A stretch of 64,000 bases of DNA from Pomphorhynchus laevis (taxonomy: Eukaryota; Acanthocephala; Palaeacanthocephala; Echinorhynchida; Pomphorhynchidae): NCBI GenBank assembly GCA_012934845.2, contig WNNJ02000108.1:248001-312000 (forward strand), in the 5' to 3' direction. The position numbers were made by a program, and so were the translations under genes. Below are positions 1 to 11,659 of this stretch, piece by piece (position 1 is the first letter of the stretch; every line of letters starts with the position of its first letter). The notes beneath the pieces were generated by a model. That model ran no database searches and was not told the origin of the DNA. It saw only the letters and a program-made list of their open reading frames with translations.

Positions 1-124
1 CCGACGTTACTACTCAGTGGATCATCGGGGCGCAAGCACTGAGCACTAACGTTTCAATATGCCGCAATACTTGGATGGCATATTTAGAATCCAGCTAGTC
101 GTTGAAAAATTGGACGAAACTTCT

Positions 125-302
125 GCGAATTAGTAAACTCCTTTCCTATTTAACACTATCGAAATAGATTTCCAGAGTAGGTCATTTAATCTGTGAAATG
201 TAAGGATATTATACTGATCTATGCTTTAATCACAAACATGTGTTGGCAAATTAGTGTACGAATATCGTCACGAACCAGTTGCAAGACGATCTAAACACCA
301 AC
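125..302. repeat. Foldback-repeat relative (left part)
   Basis: This stretch resembles the left arm and interior of the foldback element at 54.84-55.06 kb. Shared features include a block with AATCTGTGAAATGT and, further on, GTGTACGAATATCGTCACGAAC. The right inverted arm is not visible here, so this is a partial copy. No coding potential is evident. Confidence 0.5.
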
Positions 303-1318
303 ACCACCCTGCGCCGACATTAATAAGTAGATTTTCGTGGTATAGACACTGAGCATTATGGACTAGTTAGATTCCTTATTTCTTCTACGACTAGCTGAAT
401 TCCTTATTGACTATTCAAGTATTGCATCATAATGAAACGTCTTTTAAGATCCACTGAGTACAATCGTAGGCGCCGGATGTTAGATAACTGAAACTAAACA
501 AATTTATAGTAAATTTTTAGATGATTTCATGATAAATTTGAATTTTACATTAGCGGAAAATTACACTTGTCATCTTTGAAGACTACAGCTTTATATCATT
601 ACTTACACCTCCTCTTCTATAAAAAAGAGGATGTAAGCATTTACTGCCTGCTTACATTTTTTAAATACGATAAATTAATAACCAAAATATCGCACCGTTT
701 ATTTTTCACAGCAGGGACGAATGCAGTGTGAGAACTAAAATTTTATATCAATTATCAAACTCAAATTCAAATTCGAAATCTACAAATTATCTCTTTATGT
801 TGAGATTCCTTTTCCGTAAGATGTTAGCTTAGCCACTTTAGGATATCCTAGACTTTTTCGGATGAAATTTTGACATTAATAAGATTGATTTTAGTTTCTG
901 AAAACGGATGCGACTTTGGCATAATTTCGATTGATTTTTCTAATTTCCCGTCAGAAATTGAATGAACAAAACGCGATATATATATCTGTAAAGAAGATTA
1001 AATTACATTTACACTGACAGTATAAAGTATCGGCTGAAATGTACACGTATAGGAGTAAACGAAGAAGACTGCCGATCAATACCTAAAGTCTTTCGAGATT
1101 TGAGATGACGAAGAGAACAAGAATTACAACTCAAGCGCGTCCGAGCTGTAATTAATTAAGGATAGTACTACATCTTAAAAGTACCAGTTTTTATCTTAAA
1201 AATTGAGATATAAATGAGGTCTAGTACTAAAACAAACGAAGAATGTGACTAAATATATGCTCTAAAATCAGAAAACGGATACATGATATCAATTTTCCTG
1301 GAAGTTTAAAGTCCCTAA
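303..1318. other. AT-rich sequence without a recognised gene
   Basis: I see no convincing exon, RNA gene or repeat here. Short phrases such as GAGCACTAACG recur but do not form an array. Confidence 0.4.
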
Positions 1319-1654
1319 CTACAACTGCACAATCGTCACATCGCTGTCAAACGAATACTCAGCACTAACGAACAACACCTTCTCTATGACATCTATAAAA
1401 GCAACACAAATGACGTTAATCATAAATACGTATGCAATATTCAGTCTACAGATGCAGATATATCAAACAATCAGAATCCTCTTTTCAACTACTTTACGAT
1501 TTCTAGCGTATTTATAGGTCTATTATATGTAAATCAGCTAAGAGATCGCATTGCAAATGCAAAAAGGCATTTATTTTCGGTCCCTACAAGAAATTATAAG
1601 CACTTAATATTCATTCGACAAGTTAGTAGCGATGCTAAATCGAACGATGGTTAA
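1319..1654 (+). other. Open stretch of about 110 codons, unassigned
   Basis: One plus-strand frame stays open for about 110 codons and ends at a TAA at 1652-1654. It has no ATG near its beginning and no obvious splice acceptor. The translation is polar and rich in Asn, Lys and Ile, and I recognise no domain. In DNA this AT-rich, about one open stretch of this length is expected by chance in the window, so it may be noise. It could also be an exon belonging with the candidate exon at 2010-2196. Confidence 0.15.
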
Positions 1655-2009
1655 GGTTTTAACTGTTCATCACGACTTTAGAAACAGTCAAGTTGAAGAT
1701 TAATCAGATCTTCAGTCAGATCATCAATCAGTCGAACAAGGAACGATAAGATTGAGAAACTATCAGATTCGTAGAATACATGAATTCTATGAATCACGTA
1801 TTAACATGATAAATATCATTGAGACCTAATATCTGTTGATTTCCACCTACTTGGAAATACTGGCTACATCATGCGCCTTTGTTCATCCAAACGACTGTGG
1901 ATGCATATGTAAAATCGCTCACCAGTCTCAGTTCTATACATTCAAACTTATATTGAGATTTAACGAATTTAATTTTCTTGACAAGTATATCACGATCTAT
2001 TTCTGACAG

Positions 2010-2196
2010 ACAATCAGAAACTAAAATCAATCAAAAATATGTTCAAATAGCATCCGAAAGTCTGGGATATATTAAACGCACTTTAAAGCAATTAATCGAA
2101 CAAACTAAGCTAGCGTCTGAAAATTATGCTGATCTATGTAATGAGGTACGAAACAAATTTTTATATCAAATTGTACGCACTGACAGCGATGTGTGA
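2010..2196 (+). CDS. Possible terminal exon, unknown helical protein
   Basis: After a TTTCTGACAG acceptor-like site, a frame runs about 62 codons to TGA at 2194-2196. The translation is polar and looks helical, with runs such as YIKRTLKQLIEQTKLASENY that would suit an amphipathic helix or short coiled coil. I recognise no family. Codon use resembles the LARP1 exons more than the surrounding AT-rich DNA, which is the main reason for listing it. There is no initiating ATG, so it would have to be the last exon of a gene starting further left or outside the window. It could also be a chance open frame. Confidence 0.25.
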
Positions 2197-2199
2197 CGT

Positions 2200-3140
2200 T
2201 CAATTCAAATATATATATATATTTCCTATTGTTTTATCCCAATGGCTTGAAACAAGTTGTGTATCATAGTCTTTGCTCGTTCTGCTTGAGTAATTTCTAA
2301 TTTCGATTTAGTCTTATCAACATTAGTGAATATATCTTCAATAGAGAGAAAATATGTTTGCTTAATCTAATTTTACAGATTTGTTAATGTTTCAGAAATA
2401 TAATGACAAATACTTTAAGTAATTAAATATTAATAATTTGTTAATTATTTATCAACTAATAAATGAATAATAATAAATTAGTAATTACTGATTAAAAAAT
2501 GATTAATACTAATTTATTTTTGTTCAAATTAAAGAGCTTCTAATTCATCTCACTGGATAAATTGTCCCTCTGGCATTAATGTGCATTGATTCGAGTATCA
2601 ATGGTCTATGGGTATTAGGTTTCTTTTAATCTTAAATTCGGGTATCAATGGGTATTACGTTCTTTAACCTTTCAGATAACCTTTTATAACCTTAAACAGC
2701 ATATATATATTTTGTGAGTTTTACACTATTCGAAATAACAGAAATAAATGTATCAAAGTAAATTTCAGAAAGACCGCTTACAAAGACCGCTTTTTTAACG
2801 AAAAACACTAATTGCTATTTGTAATTAAAAATTCTGGTTTTTAAATTTCCTGTCAGCGTTTATCAGTTGTGATTTATCGTAATACTTTTATTTGCTTTCC
2901 TAAATGATAACTTGTAACTCACTTATTTGATATACCATAAAATTAAAACATTCTGTGTAGGAAGAAAATGAAAACGAAAGTTATTTTAAATGATTTGAAT
3001 CGAAATGCTTAATGATAATGTTCCAAAATATTCATTTTTACATGTCAAACTTATATAATCCCTTACAAGTAAAACTACCTTTAGTTTTTATATTTTTAAA
3101 AGTTCTCCTAAAATACGAAGAAGTATTTATTAATTATTTT
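2200..3140. other. AT-rich sequence, no feature seen
   Basis: The stretch has short AT runs, such as a TA-dinucleotide run near 2210, and no recognisable exon or mobile element. Confidence 0.4.
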
Positions 3141-3313
3141 ATTATTGTCTTTTCATTAAAAACAAATTGAAATGAAGGTGTTAATGTTATTTCACCTCAA
3201 CTAAATGTGCCAATGAGCAATTCAATGTTTAGCGATTATTTTGAGTGATCATAATTACCATCAACTTATCAATTATCATATAATGTATTTGTAATAACAA
3301 GACAGTTTAATAC
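3141..3313 (+). repeat. Left copy of a direct repeat flanking a hairpin
   Basis: About 170 bp here recur at 3769-3951 in the same orientation, with scattered substitutions and small indels. Both copies contain ATTTTGAGTGATCA and end in AAGACAGTTTAATAC. Between them lies the long hairpin at 3502-3648. The arrangement could be a duplicated flank or the terminal repeats of an unknown element. Confidence 0.75.
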
Positions 3314-3501
3314 GGGGTAACTTTTGAAGTAGGACCGTGAAAAGCAATATATGTTAAGACATAAACATCTAAAATAGTGAATATAATATTATATTGGATG
3401 TTTATATAATATATTAATATATCATTAATACATAATATGTTAATATTATAATAAACAAATTTAACTTTCGTTTGAACATGCACATTTGCATATGTTCTTT
3501 T

Positions 3502-3648
3502 GGTTGTAGCACGACATTATTCTCACAGTTATTGTTCTTTTTCTTGATACAGCAGGAGGCTACTGATCAGCCTTGGTTGATTAGTAGCTTCCTGCTGTAT
3601 CAAGAAAAGGAGCAATTCCTGTGAGGATAATGTTGTGCTACAACCAAC
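3502..3648. repeat. Long imperfect hairpin / foldback element
   Basis: Two arms of about 69 bases (3502-3570 and 3581-3648) are inverted copies at roughly 88 percent identity around a loop of about ten bases. The arm contains TTCTTGATACAGCAGGA and its complement. Short inverted ATATGT/ACATAT sequences lie further out near 3488 and 3662. The element has no coding capacity. It is either a foldback DNA element or MITE, or a source of a long hairpin RNA. Confidence 0.8.
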
Positions 3649-3768
3649 AGAATTTTAGCTCACATATGCAATCAAGTTTAATTTGTATATTCTTTTCCCA
3701 TCATCAAAGGCGGTATTTGGTTATTTTTAGATTTTAATTAATTAGATAACATTTCACAAAAAATGTTA

Positions 3769-3951
3769 TTTTATTATTAACTATTCATTAAAAACTAATT
3801 GAAATGAAGGTTTTAATGTTATTTTACCTTAACTAAATGTGCCAATAAGCAATTCATTGTTTAGCGATTATTTTGAGTGATCAATATCATAATTACCATC
3901 AACTTATCAATTATCATATAATGTATTTGTAATAACAAGACAGTTTAATAC
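3769..3951 (+). repeat. Right copy of the direct repeat flanking the hairpin
   Basis: This is the second copy of the repeat at 3141-3313. It differs from the left copy by substitutions and by a few inserted bases near the middle. Confidence 0.75.
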
Positions 3952-4559
3952 TTGTTTACTCGTAAAAACAAATTGAAATCTTCTGAAGTTAATTTTAAAG
4001 ATAAAAATGTTTCATTATTTATTATGCAATTTAAAGAGTTTTAAGTGATAAACGTTTTGTCACTTTTTTTGGCAGCTAATTTTCAATAAATCTTTATTTT
4101 CTTCGCTTATATGTATTTTTAATAAATAATAAATTGTTTTAATTTTCCAATCTTCCATAATAAATTTTATTTTATTCCACAAATTTTTCCGAGGTGAAAC
4201 GAACTTCACCTACACATCTTGATATTGTTAAAAGATGGTAAAATCAGATATGAGACAACTCACTAAAGTAATTTTAAAGATTGCGTACAATTCTTCATGT
4301 TCATTATTCAATAATATATTAATGTTGATATATGAACATATAGCAATATAATATTATTTTATACAATGTAGTATAACAATAATGTCGTTAGTAACATAAA
4401 ATGCTTAAAATGTCACTCAATTTAAATATTATGAATCCATTCTTTGTACCTCCATTCTCAACTATATATGAGCATTCATTATATATAATGGTGTTGCTTG
4501 TTAGACTGTTAGACTTGTTAGATGTTAATCTTTATGACATAAAGATGTTAATATTTACG

Positions 4560-5545
4560 ATTATAGCTTTATATAATATGAATTTGTTCATTAACTGTGT
4601 AAAAACTAAATCTAAACAATATAAATATATGAAATATATGTTTCGATACATTGATGATATATGTGTATTTAATTCTAATAATTTTTATTCAATTAGTGAG
4701 CACATTTATCCAGAAAGCCTTATTCTTAACAAAACCAATATTAATGATAAAGGTGTATATCTAGATATGAACATTAAATTAACATTAACTAAAACTACTG
4801 TTAATTTATATCGTAAAGATGGTATATTTAAATTTACAAGTAAAATATTTTCGCATGAGCATTCATGCATACCATATAATATAAAATATAATACATTAAA
4901 TAATGAAATTTTAAGAATTGCAACAATATGTAATGATATTGGCTTTCTTCAAAATCATTTAAATAATTTAATAGATACATATTTTAAACTAGGTTACTAT
5001 AAAAATAACATCAAGCAGAAAATAGTAAAATATATAAATCAACACAATAATATAAAGAATAAATTTAAACTCTTGAGTGCCAAATTTTTATGGATGGATA
5101 CTAAATAATATACTTTGTATTAGAATAAGATACTAAATATTTTAATTAAAGGAAATACATCATTAGCATGTATTTGGCCCCCTGCTATGTAGGGTTAAGG
5201 AGTTAGGGGCCGAAACCTGATGGCATAGCAGTTCCTCCTGATGACCTCTAATTGGCGGGAAGGGCAACCTTCATGCACCTAGCTCTGTCTAGGTAGGCAA
5301 TCACCCATCCAACTAATCAATCACAATGCAGTGTACTCGTGAGCCTTTTTCACTGAATATCCTGATGACCTCTAATTCTTATTCTGATACAACGTCTTGT
5401 TATTTATTAGTCAATTCATAAAAATGACTTTTATTTTAAATTACAATTTTTTATTTTAACTTGATTTAAATTATAAAAAATCTAAAAACAATTATTAATT
5501 TTATTATTTAATTTTTAAATTTTGATTTAGCATTATTATTATGTT
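4560..5545 (+). mobile_element. 5'-truncated Penelope-like element (permuted AT-rich family)
   Basis: The 3' part of a PLE reverse transcriptase is readable from about 4571 to the stop at 5106-5108. It includes the catalytic segment FRYIDDICVF, then the thumb region with NNEILRIATICNDIGFLQNH, and ends at FLWMD. No endonuclease follows the stop. Instead there is the family 3' tail with GGGGCCGAAACCTGATGGC and CTGATGACCTCT. The 5' portion of the reverse transcriptase is missing, so the copy cannot move by itself. A 107-bp insertion interrupts the tail at 5254-5360. Sequence to the left of 4560 does not match the family. Confidence 0.85.
5254..5360 (-). mobile_element. 107-bp 5S-rRNA-like retroposed insertion
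   Basis: This GC-richer segment interrupts the PLE tail and is flanked by a perfect 17-bp duplication, CCTGATGACCTCTAATT, at 5237-5253 and 5361-5377. Read on the minus strand it contains TTAGTTGGATGGGTGATTGC. This resembles the 3' half of 5S rRNA, including the box C region of its internal promoter. It could be a 5S-derived SINE or a truncated 5S retropseudogene. The target-site duplication is directly visible; the 5S assignment is inference from resemblance. Confidence 0.5.
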
Positions 5546-6368
5546 TTGGTTTTTTATAATTATCTACTTATACATAGTTAGCTGATTTGATTAGTTAGTC
5601 TTAGTCTTATATAGTAAGATAAAGTCAATTATCTTAGCTAACTAAGACTTTGTACATATCAATAGATATATTTGCACCGGCTATCGTGTTTAAATAATCT
5701 TAAGATGTTTTATGCACTGCCACTTTGTTTAAAGTTTCGCTCTTAACATCTTATTGGTATTTAATGTTCATCTCTTAACGTCGTTTAGCTCTTATAAACG
5801 CCTATAGTCGTAATGTTTGGTATATAGCGAATTTTTCGTAGGCGTATTCCATTTTGATAGATTAATACAGCACTGGATATGCTTTAGGAAACAGGATTTA
5901 TCATATATTATGAATATTTTCGAATCCACGTAAAAACTAAATTTTCTGTATGTGTTATTTTCAATTCAATTGCGTGTTTGTTCTCATCTTATTCTCTTTG
6001 CTAGGGTGGAACACTTTTTTAATCACATGTCTTTACACATAATGGACAATTGTGATTTTTTTAATGCTGTCTCTTAAGTGCACTTTCTCTATTATTATAT
6101 TATTGCTCAATAATAAATCTTTAATGAAACTGTAGCAGAACAACAAATTAGTAGAAGAGCATAGCATTGACTGTTAGCCTGCATTGTCGTAGTAAAACCA
6201 TTGTGCTCTACATTTGCAACAGCTGCTGACTAATTGCACAACAGATTGCACGGCAGCGACGACCATAGTAGAGATGTTCAGTTTACACGCATTCATCTTA
6301 TTGATGCTGGTTCTTTTAAACGTTTCATTCCTTACATTATTGTGTAGGTTGACTTCATTGTTTTTAAA
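5546..6368. other. AT-rich sequence, no gene seen
   Basis: There is a short inverted pair around GTTAGTCTTAG and CTAACTAAGAC near 5597-5650. Otherwise I see nothing recognisable. Confidence 0.35.
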
Positions 6369-6559
6369 AATTAAACAAATTGAGAGAAATCAATGTAGAA
6401 TTTTATTGTTACAAATTTTCGATCACTACTATTGCTATCATCAGGAACATGTTCCTGATCAACATTGGATTACTACTACTGCTATCATCATCAGAAACAT
6501 CAGGATCGAAAATTTGTATCAATAAAAGTTTACATTGACTTATTTCGATTTGTTTAATT
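6369..6559. mobile_element. MITE with 56-bp terminal inverted repeats
   Basis: The ends 6369-6424 and 6504-6559 are inverted copies of each other with a few mismatches. They start AATTAAACAAAT and their inner ends are perfect over ACAAATTTTCGATC. The interior carries imperfect repeats of CTACTATTGCTATCATCA. There is no coding capacity, so this looks like a non-autonomous DNA transposon. I could not identify a clear target-site duplication, so the superfamily is unassigned. Confidence 0.65.
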
Positions 6560-7734
6560 CCTTACATTGTACGTTCTCCGTATTAATTCAAAAGTTTATC
6601 GTGTTTTCGGTCACATTCTCCGATTTCTGCCATATCATATATCGTTATTCTGCCATTTATCCTATATAGTCATATCTGTCATTTCTATATCGTCACGGTC
6701 TTTGGTGGGTTCATTGATTATCATCCGCAGAGATTTGTAGAAAAGCAAACTTTTAGCACATTTGCTGAACAATTTAAGTTCATTTTTGATGAGCATTTTA
6801 TAAATAAAATAGGATTCACAATGAAAACACTAAAAATAATCATAAATTGTCTGTAAAATTGACATTTGTATAAGAAATTAAATATTTGTTCAATCACATG
6901 TTCAAAAATAAAACCGTATTCGAAATAAAATCAAAACTTTATAAGTAGAAAATAGAGGAATTTTAGCATTATTGGTCTGTTAGTATTTGTCTGCAATACC
7001 CAATTTTACGTGCGAACATTTGGATAGTGGTTTTACTGCCGAGGATGTTTGCATATTCGTCAAAATGACTCAAAATATCGTCGATAAATAAGAATTAATG
7101 CGATTTGTGATTTGTGTTTCATTGACCATACTTTTATTATAAAAATAACTAAATGAATTTAACCTTCTCACACCATTTCAGTGAAAAAGAACACATCATT
7201 AGTGTTTTAAAGATACGCAATTCGGATCAATCGAAACATCCAAAAATAAATTACATTTAAATTAGAAATAAGTTAATTATATTTATGATATAAGTTTAAT
7301 TTATTTTACGATTATTTCGAAAGTATCTGGGTTTTACAAGCAATGCAAATACTATCGTAATGGCAGTTAATAAAATAAAACAATTTATTTTAATTTATTG
7401 CCAAGCTGAAACTTAGCAAAAAAAATATTTTTGTTTTCGCCATTTACAGTGCAAACGTTATTTGACATAGTAATGCAGATCTGTATTTATTGTACTCTTT
7501 TATATCATTCAATGTTTTAGAATATCTTAATTGTTCATTTACTAAAAGATCACTACCTATAAATCACTTAGTGACAAATATATTTTCAATTATTACCATA
7601 TAAAGATAGAGATACTGTAATAAACAAATATAATGTCGTATAAGTGACATAGCATTTCGTATCAATTTGCGATCACTTCTAATTGTAATATAATTATAAT
7701 TTTTAATTCTCGTACGATTTTTGATATTGCTGAT
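6560..7734. other. AT-rich sequence, no gene seen
   Basis: This is unannotatable AT-rich sequence leading into the satellite array. No exon-like segment was found on either strand. Confidence 0.35.
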
Positions 7735-10700
7735 TTTGATTATCGCTGATATAAACTATCGCAGATTTGTACTATCGCTGATTTGTGATATCGATGATTT
7801 GTTATATCGCTGATTTGTACTATCGCGGATTTTTACTATCGCTGTTTTGTACTATCGCTGATTTGTACTATCGCTGATTTGTACTATCGCTGATTTGTAC
7901 TATAGCTGATTTGTACTATCGCTGATTTGTATTATCACTATTTTACTAACCTTTTACTAACGCTGATTTATAATGTCGCTGATTGGTTCTATCGCCTGAT
8001 TTGTAATATCCATTTTTGTACTATCGCTGATTTGTACTATCGCTGATTTGTACTATCGCTTATTTGACTCACCCTAATTTGTACTATGGCTGATTGTTAC
8101 AAACGGTGATTTGCACTATCCCTGATTTGTTCTATCGCATATATGTACTATCGATGATTTGCAATAACGCTTATTTGTACTATCGCAGATTTGTACAATT
8201 GCTGATTTGCACGATCGCTGATTAGTTTTAACTCCGATTTCTACTATCGCTGATTGGTTATATCGCTGATTTGTACTATCGTCGATTTATTCGATTGCCA
8301 ATTTGTTCTTTCGCTGATTTGTGTTATCGTTGATTTGTACTGTCGTTGATTTGTACAGTCGTTAATTGGTTATATCGCTAATTTATACTATCGCTGATTA
8401 GTTCTATCGCTGATTCATACTATCGCGGATTTGTACTATCGCTGAATTGTATTATCGATGTTTTATATGATCGCTGATTTGTTTAATCGCTAGTTTTTAC
8501 TAACGCTCATTTATACTACCTATGATTTGTACGATCGCTAATTTGTTCTATCGCTGATTTGTACTATCGCAGATTTGTACTATCGCTGATTTGTTCAATC
8601 GCTGATTTGTACTATCGTTGGTTTATACTAACGCTGATTTGTACTATCACTGGTTTTTAAAAACGCTGATTCGTACTATCGCTGGTTAGTGATTTCACTG
8701 ATTTGTACTATCGCTTATTAATGCTATCGCTTATTTGTAATATCGTTGGTTTTTACTAAAGCTAATTTGTACCCTCGCTGGTTTTTGCTAACGCTGATTT
8801 GTACTCTCGGTGATTTGTGATATTACTGATTTGTACTATCGCTGATTTGTACTATCGCTGATTTGTACTATCGCTGATTTGTACAATTGCTGATTTGCAC
8901 TATCGCTGTTTTGTACTATCCCTGATTTGTACTATCGCTGATTTGTACTATCGCTGATTTGCACTATCGCTGTTTTGTACTATCCCTGATTTGTACTATC
9001 GTTGATTTGTACTATCGTTGATTTGTACTATCGCTGATTTGTACTATCGCTGATTTGTACAATTGCTGATTTGCACTATCGCTGTTTTGTACTATCCCTG
9101 ATTTGTACTATCGTTGATTTGTACTATCGTTGATTTGTACTATCGATGATTTGCTCTATCGCTAATTTGTTCTATCGCTGATTTGTACTATCGCAGATTT
9201 GTACTATCGCTGATTTGTTCAATCGCTGATTTGTACTATCGTTGGTTTATACTAACGCTGATTTGTACTATCACTGGTTTTTAAAAACGCTGATTCGTAC
9301 TATCGCTGGTTAGTGATTTCACTGATTTGTACTATCGCTTATTAATGCTTTCGCTTATTTGTAATATCGTTGGTTTTTACTAAAGCTAATTTGTACCCTC
9401 GCTGGTTTTTGCTAACGCTGATTTGTACTCTCGGTGATTTGTGATATTACTGATTTGTACTATCGCTGATTTGTACTATGTCTGATTTGTACTATCGCTG
9501 ATTTGTACTATCGCTGATTTGTACTATCGCTGATTTGTACTATCGCTGATTTGTACAATTGCTGATTTGCACTATCGCTGTTTTGTACTGTCGCTGATTA
9601 ATGCTATCGCTGATTTGTACTATCGTTGGTTGTTTAGTAACCCTGATTTGTACTATAACTGATTTGTTTTATCGCTGATTTGTTCCTTCGATTATTTCTA
9701 TTATCCCTGATTTGTTCTATCGCTGATTTGTATTGTCGCTGATTGGTTCTTTCACTGATTTATACTGTCGCCTTTTGGTTATATCATGCTTTGTTTTGAC
9801 ATTGGTTTTTACTAACGCATATTTGTACTATCGCGTTTTTGTACAATCGCTGATTTGTACTGTCGCTGATTTTACTATCGCTTATTGCTTCTATCGCTGA
9901 TTTTCACTTTCGCTGATTGGTTCTCGTTGATTTGCACTATCGCTGTTTTGTACTATCCCTGATTTGTGCTATCAATGATTTGTACTATCGCTGGTTTGTT
10001 CTTTCGCTGATTTGTACTATCGTTAGTTTGTACTATCGCTGGTTTGTACTATCGATGATTTGTTCTATCGATGATTTGTACTATCGCTGGTTTGTACTAT
10101 CGATGATTTGTGCTATCGATGATTTGTTCTATCGCGGATTTGTGCTATCGATCGTTTTTTCTATCGCTGATTTGTGCTATCGATGATTTGTACTATCGTT
10201 GATTTCTTATATCGCTGATTTGTACTTTCGTCGATTTGTTCTGTCGCTGATTTGTAGAATCTCCAATTCGTTCTATCGCCGATTTGTACTGTTGCCGATT
10301 CGTACTATCGCCGATTCGTACTATCGCCGATTCGTACTATCGCCGATTCGTACTATCGCCGATTCGTACTATGGCCTATTCGTACTATCGTCGAATTGTG
10401 CTATCACCGATTCGTACTATCGCCGATTTTTTTTTCAGATTTGTACTATCGATGAGTTGTACTATTGCAAATTTGTACTATCGCTGATTTGTACAATTGC
10501 TGATTTGCATTATCGCTGTTTTGTACTATCCCTAATTTGTGCTATCAATGATTTGTACTATCGCTGGTTTGTACTATCGATGATTTGCGCTATAGATGAT
10601 TTGTTCTAACGATGATTTGTGCTATCGATGATTTGTTCTATCGATGATTTGTGCTATCGCAGATTTGTGCTATCGCAGATTTGTGCTATCGATGATTTGT

Positions 10701-10815
10701 GCTATCGATGATTTGTACTATCCCTAATTTGTGCTATCAATGATTTGTACTATCGCTGGTTTGTACTATCGCTGATTTGTGCTATCGATGATTTGTGCTA
10801 TCGCTGATTGGTTCA
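7735..10815 (+). repeat. 16-bp satellite / minisatellite array (about 3.1 kb)
   Basis: The unit is GATTTGTACTATCGCT, repeated about 190 times with drift: GATTTGTTCTATCGATG, GCCGATTCGTACTATC and similar variants form local blocks. A larger block around 8520-8930 recurs around 9144-9554 at an offset of 624 bp. That is exactly 39 units, so there is higher-order structure. Because 16 is not a multiple of 3, all three frames cycle every 48 bp. Since the main unit lacks stops, long open frames arise on the plus strand that should not be taken as genes. The segment 10290-10430 is a more homogeneous GCCGATTC subarray and is probably younger. Confidence 0.95.
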
Positions 10816-11553
10816 ATTGCTTATAGTATTAATAACTTCTGTTTCACGAATGTATTGTAACTAACCTTACTTTATAGTAACGCCTTTTACATTTTAAAAG
10901 TATAAAATCTCGATAGCTTGTTGTGCTTTTCTTTTCTTGAAATCATAGATTAGCATTAGTCATTTTTTTTATCTTTGCAAAATTTGTCTTGTTAAGATAA
11001 AAATATGTTTGTTATAGCACTGTATTGTAAATGCTTTAATTGCTGTAATTTAAATCTCTTGAATGATGTTTATTTTTTTAATTATTCCTAATTAATATTT
11101 ACAATGTTGAATAATTTATATAATTAATCACGAATATGTAGCTTTCGTTTTATTATATTTTATTATATGCTTTGTTCCAAATCTTAAAATTTTGTTTTAA
11201 ATGAATTTTCACACTAATTGAACATTTTTCGTCTCTTTCTTTTCTAAACGAATTGTTCATTGTTTACTGATGATTTTTCGCATTTTCCGTAATTATTTAA
11301 AGATTTCTCACACACTCTCTCAAGTGGAGACATGTCTTCAAAAACGTTATCTTATCTTTTATTAAATCTACGCATTTAATGTTTTTCTTTGAATATTGAA
11401 GTTGATTTTTAAAATATTTTAATGTAGATTTATAGTCTAAAAATTCATTGTTATATGGCTATTAATATTGATTTTTACTATCGCTGAAATAGTATGTTTG
11501 ACCATATATATATTATTAATAGTTTAAAACATTTTCTGCCATTTTCTATACAG
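10816..11553. other. AT-rich sequence after the satellite
   Basis: One isolated satellite-like unit, TTTACTATCGCTG, occurs near 11476. No gene is apparent. Confidence 0.35.
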
Positions 11554-11646
11554 AACAATCCAGCGTTTCTTGCATTTCCGGTAGAAGTGCTTGATGCTTT
11601 TATACGCAAAAGGAAAAAACCGATGCAGTCGTTTAAACAGAACTAA
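11554..11646 (+). CDS. Possible terminal exon, unknown
   Basis: After a CTATACAG acceptor-like site a 30-codon frame reads to TAA at 11644-11646. The peptide has a hydrophobic start (NNPAFLAFPVEVLDAF) followed by a basic stretch, RKRKKPM. Codon and base composition are balanced, like LARP1 exons and unlike the neighbouring DNA. I do not recognise the protein. No partner exon could be found, because 3 kb of satellite lies immediately upstream. It may also be chance. Confidence 0.2.
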   Translation, partial: NNPAFLAFPVEVLDAFIRKRKKPMQSFKQN

Positions 11647-11659
11647 TTGCTGAATAGTA

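Noticed and set aside
5190-5250. Canonical hammerhead 7-mer CTGATGA and GAAAC in the PLE tail as a standard hammerhead ribozyme
   Set aside because: The boxes occur in the order GAAAC then CTGATGA only about 25 bases apart. There is no room for the stems of any of the three hammerhead topologies. Kept only as a structured-tail hypothesis.
9917-10609. Long open frames with 16-residue periodic products
   Set aside because: They lie wholly inside the 16-bp satellite, where a stop-free unit opens all frames. They change identity with unit variants and have no splice or start context.
7735-10815. CRISPR-like array
   Set aside because: Units are contiguous without spacers, the sequence is eukaryotic and no cas genes exist.
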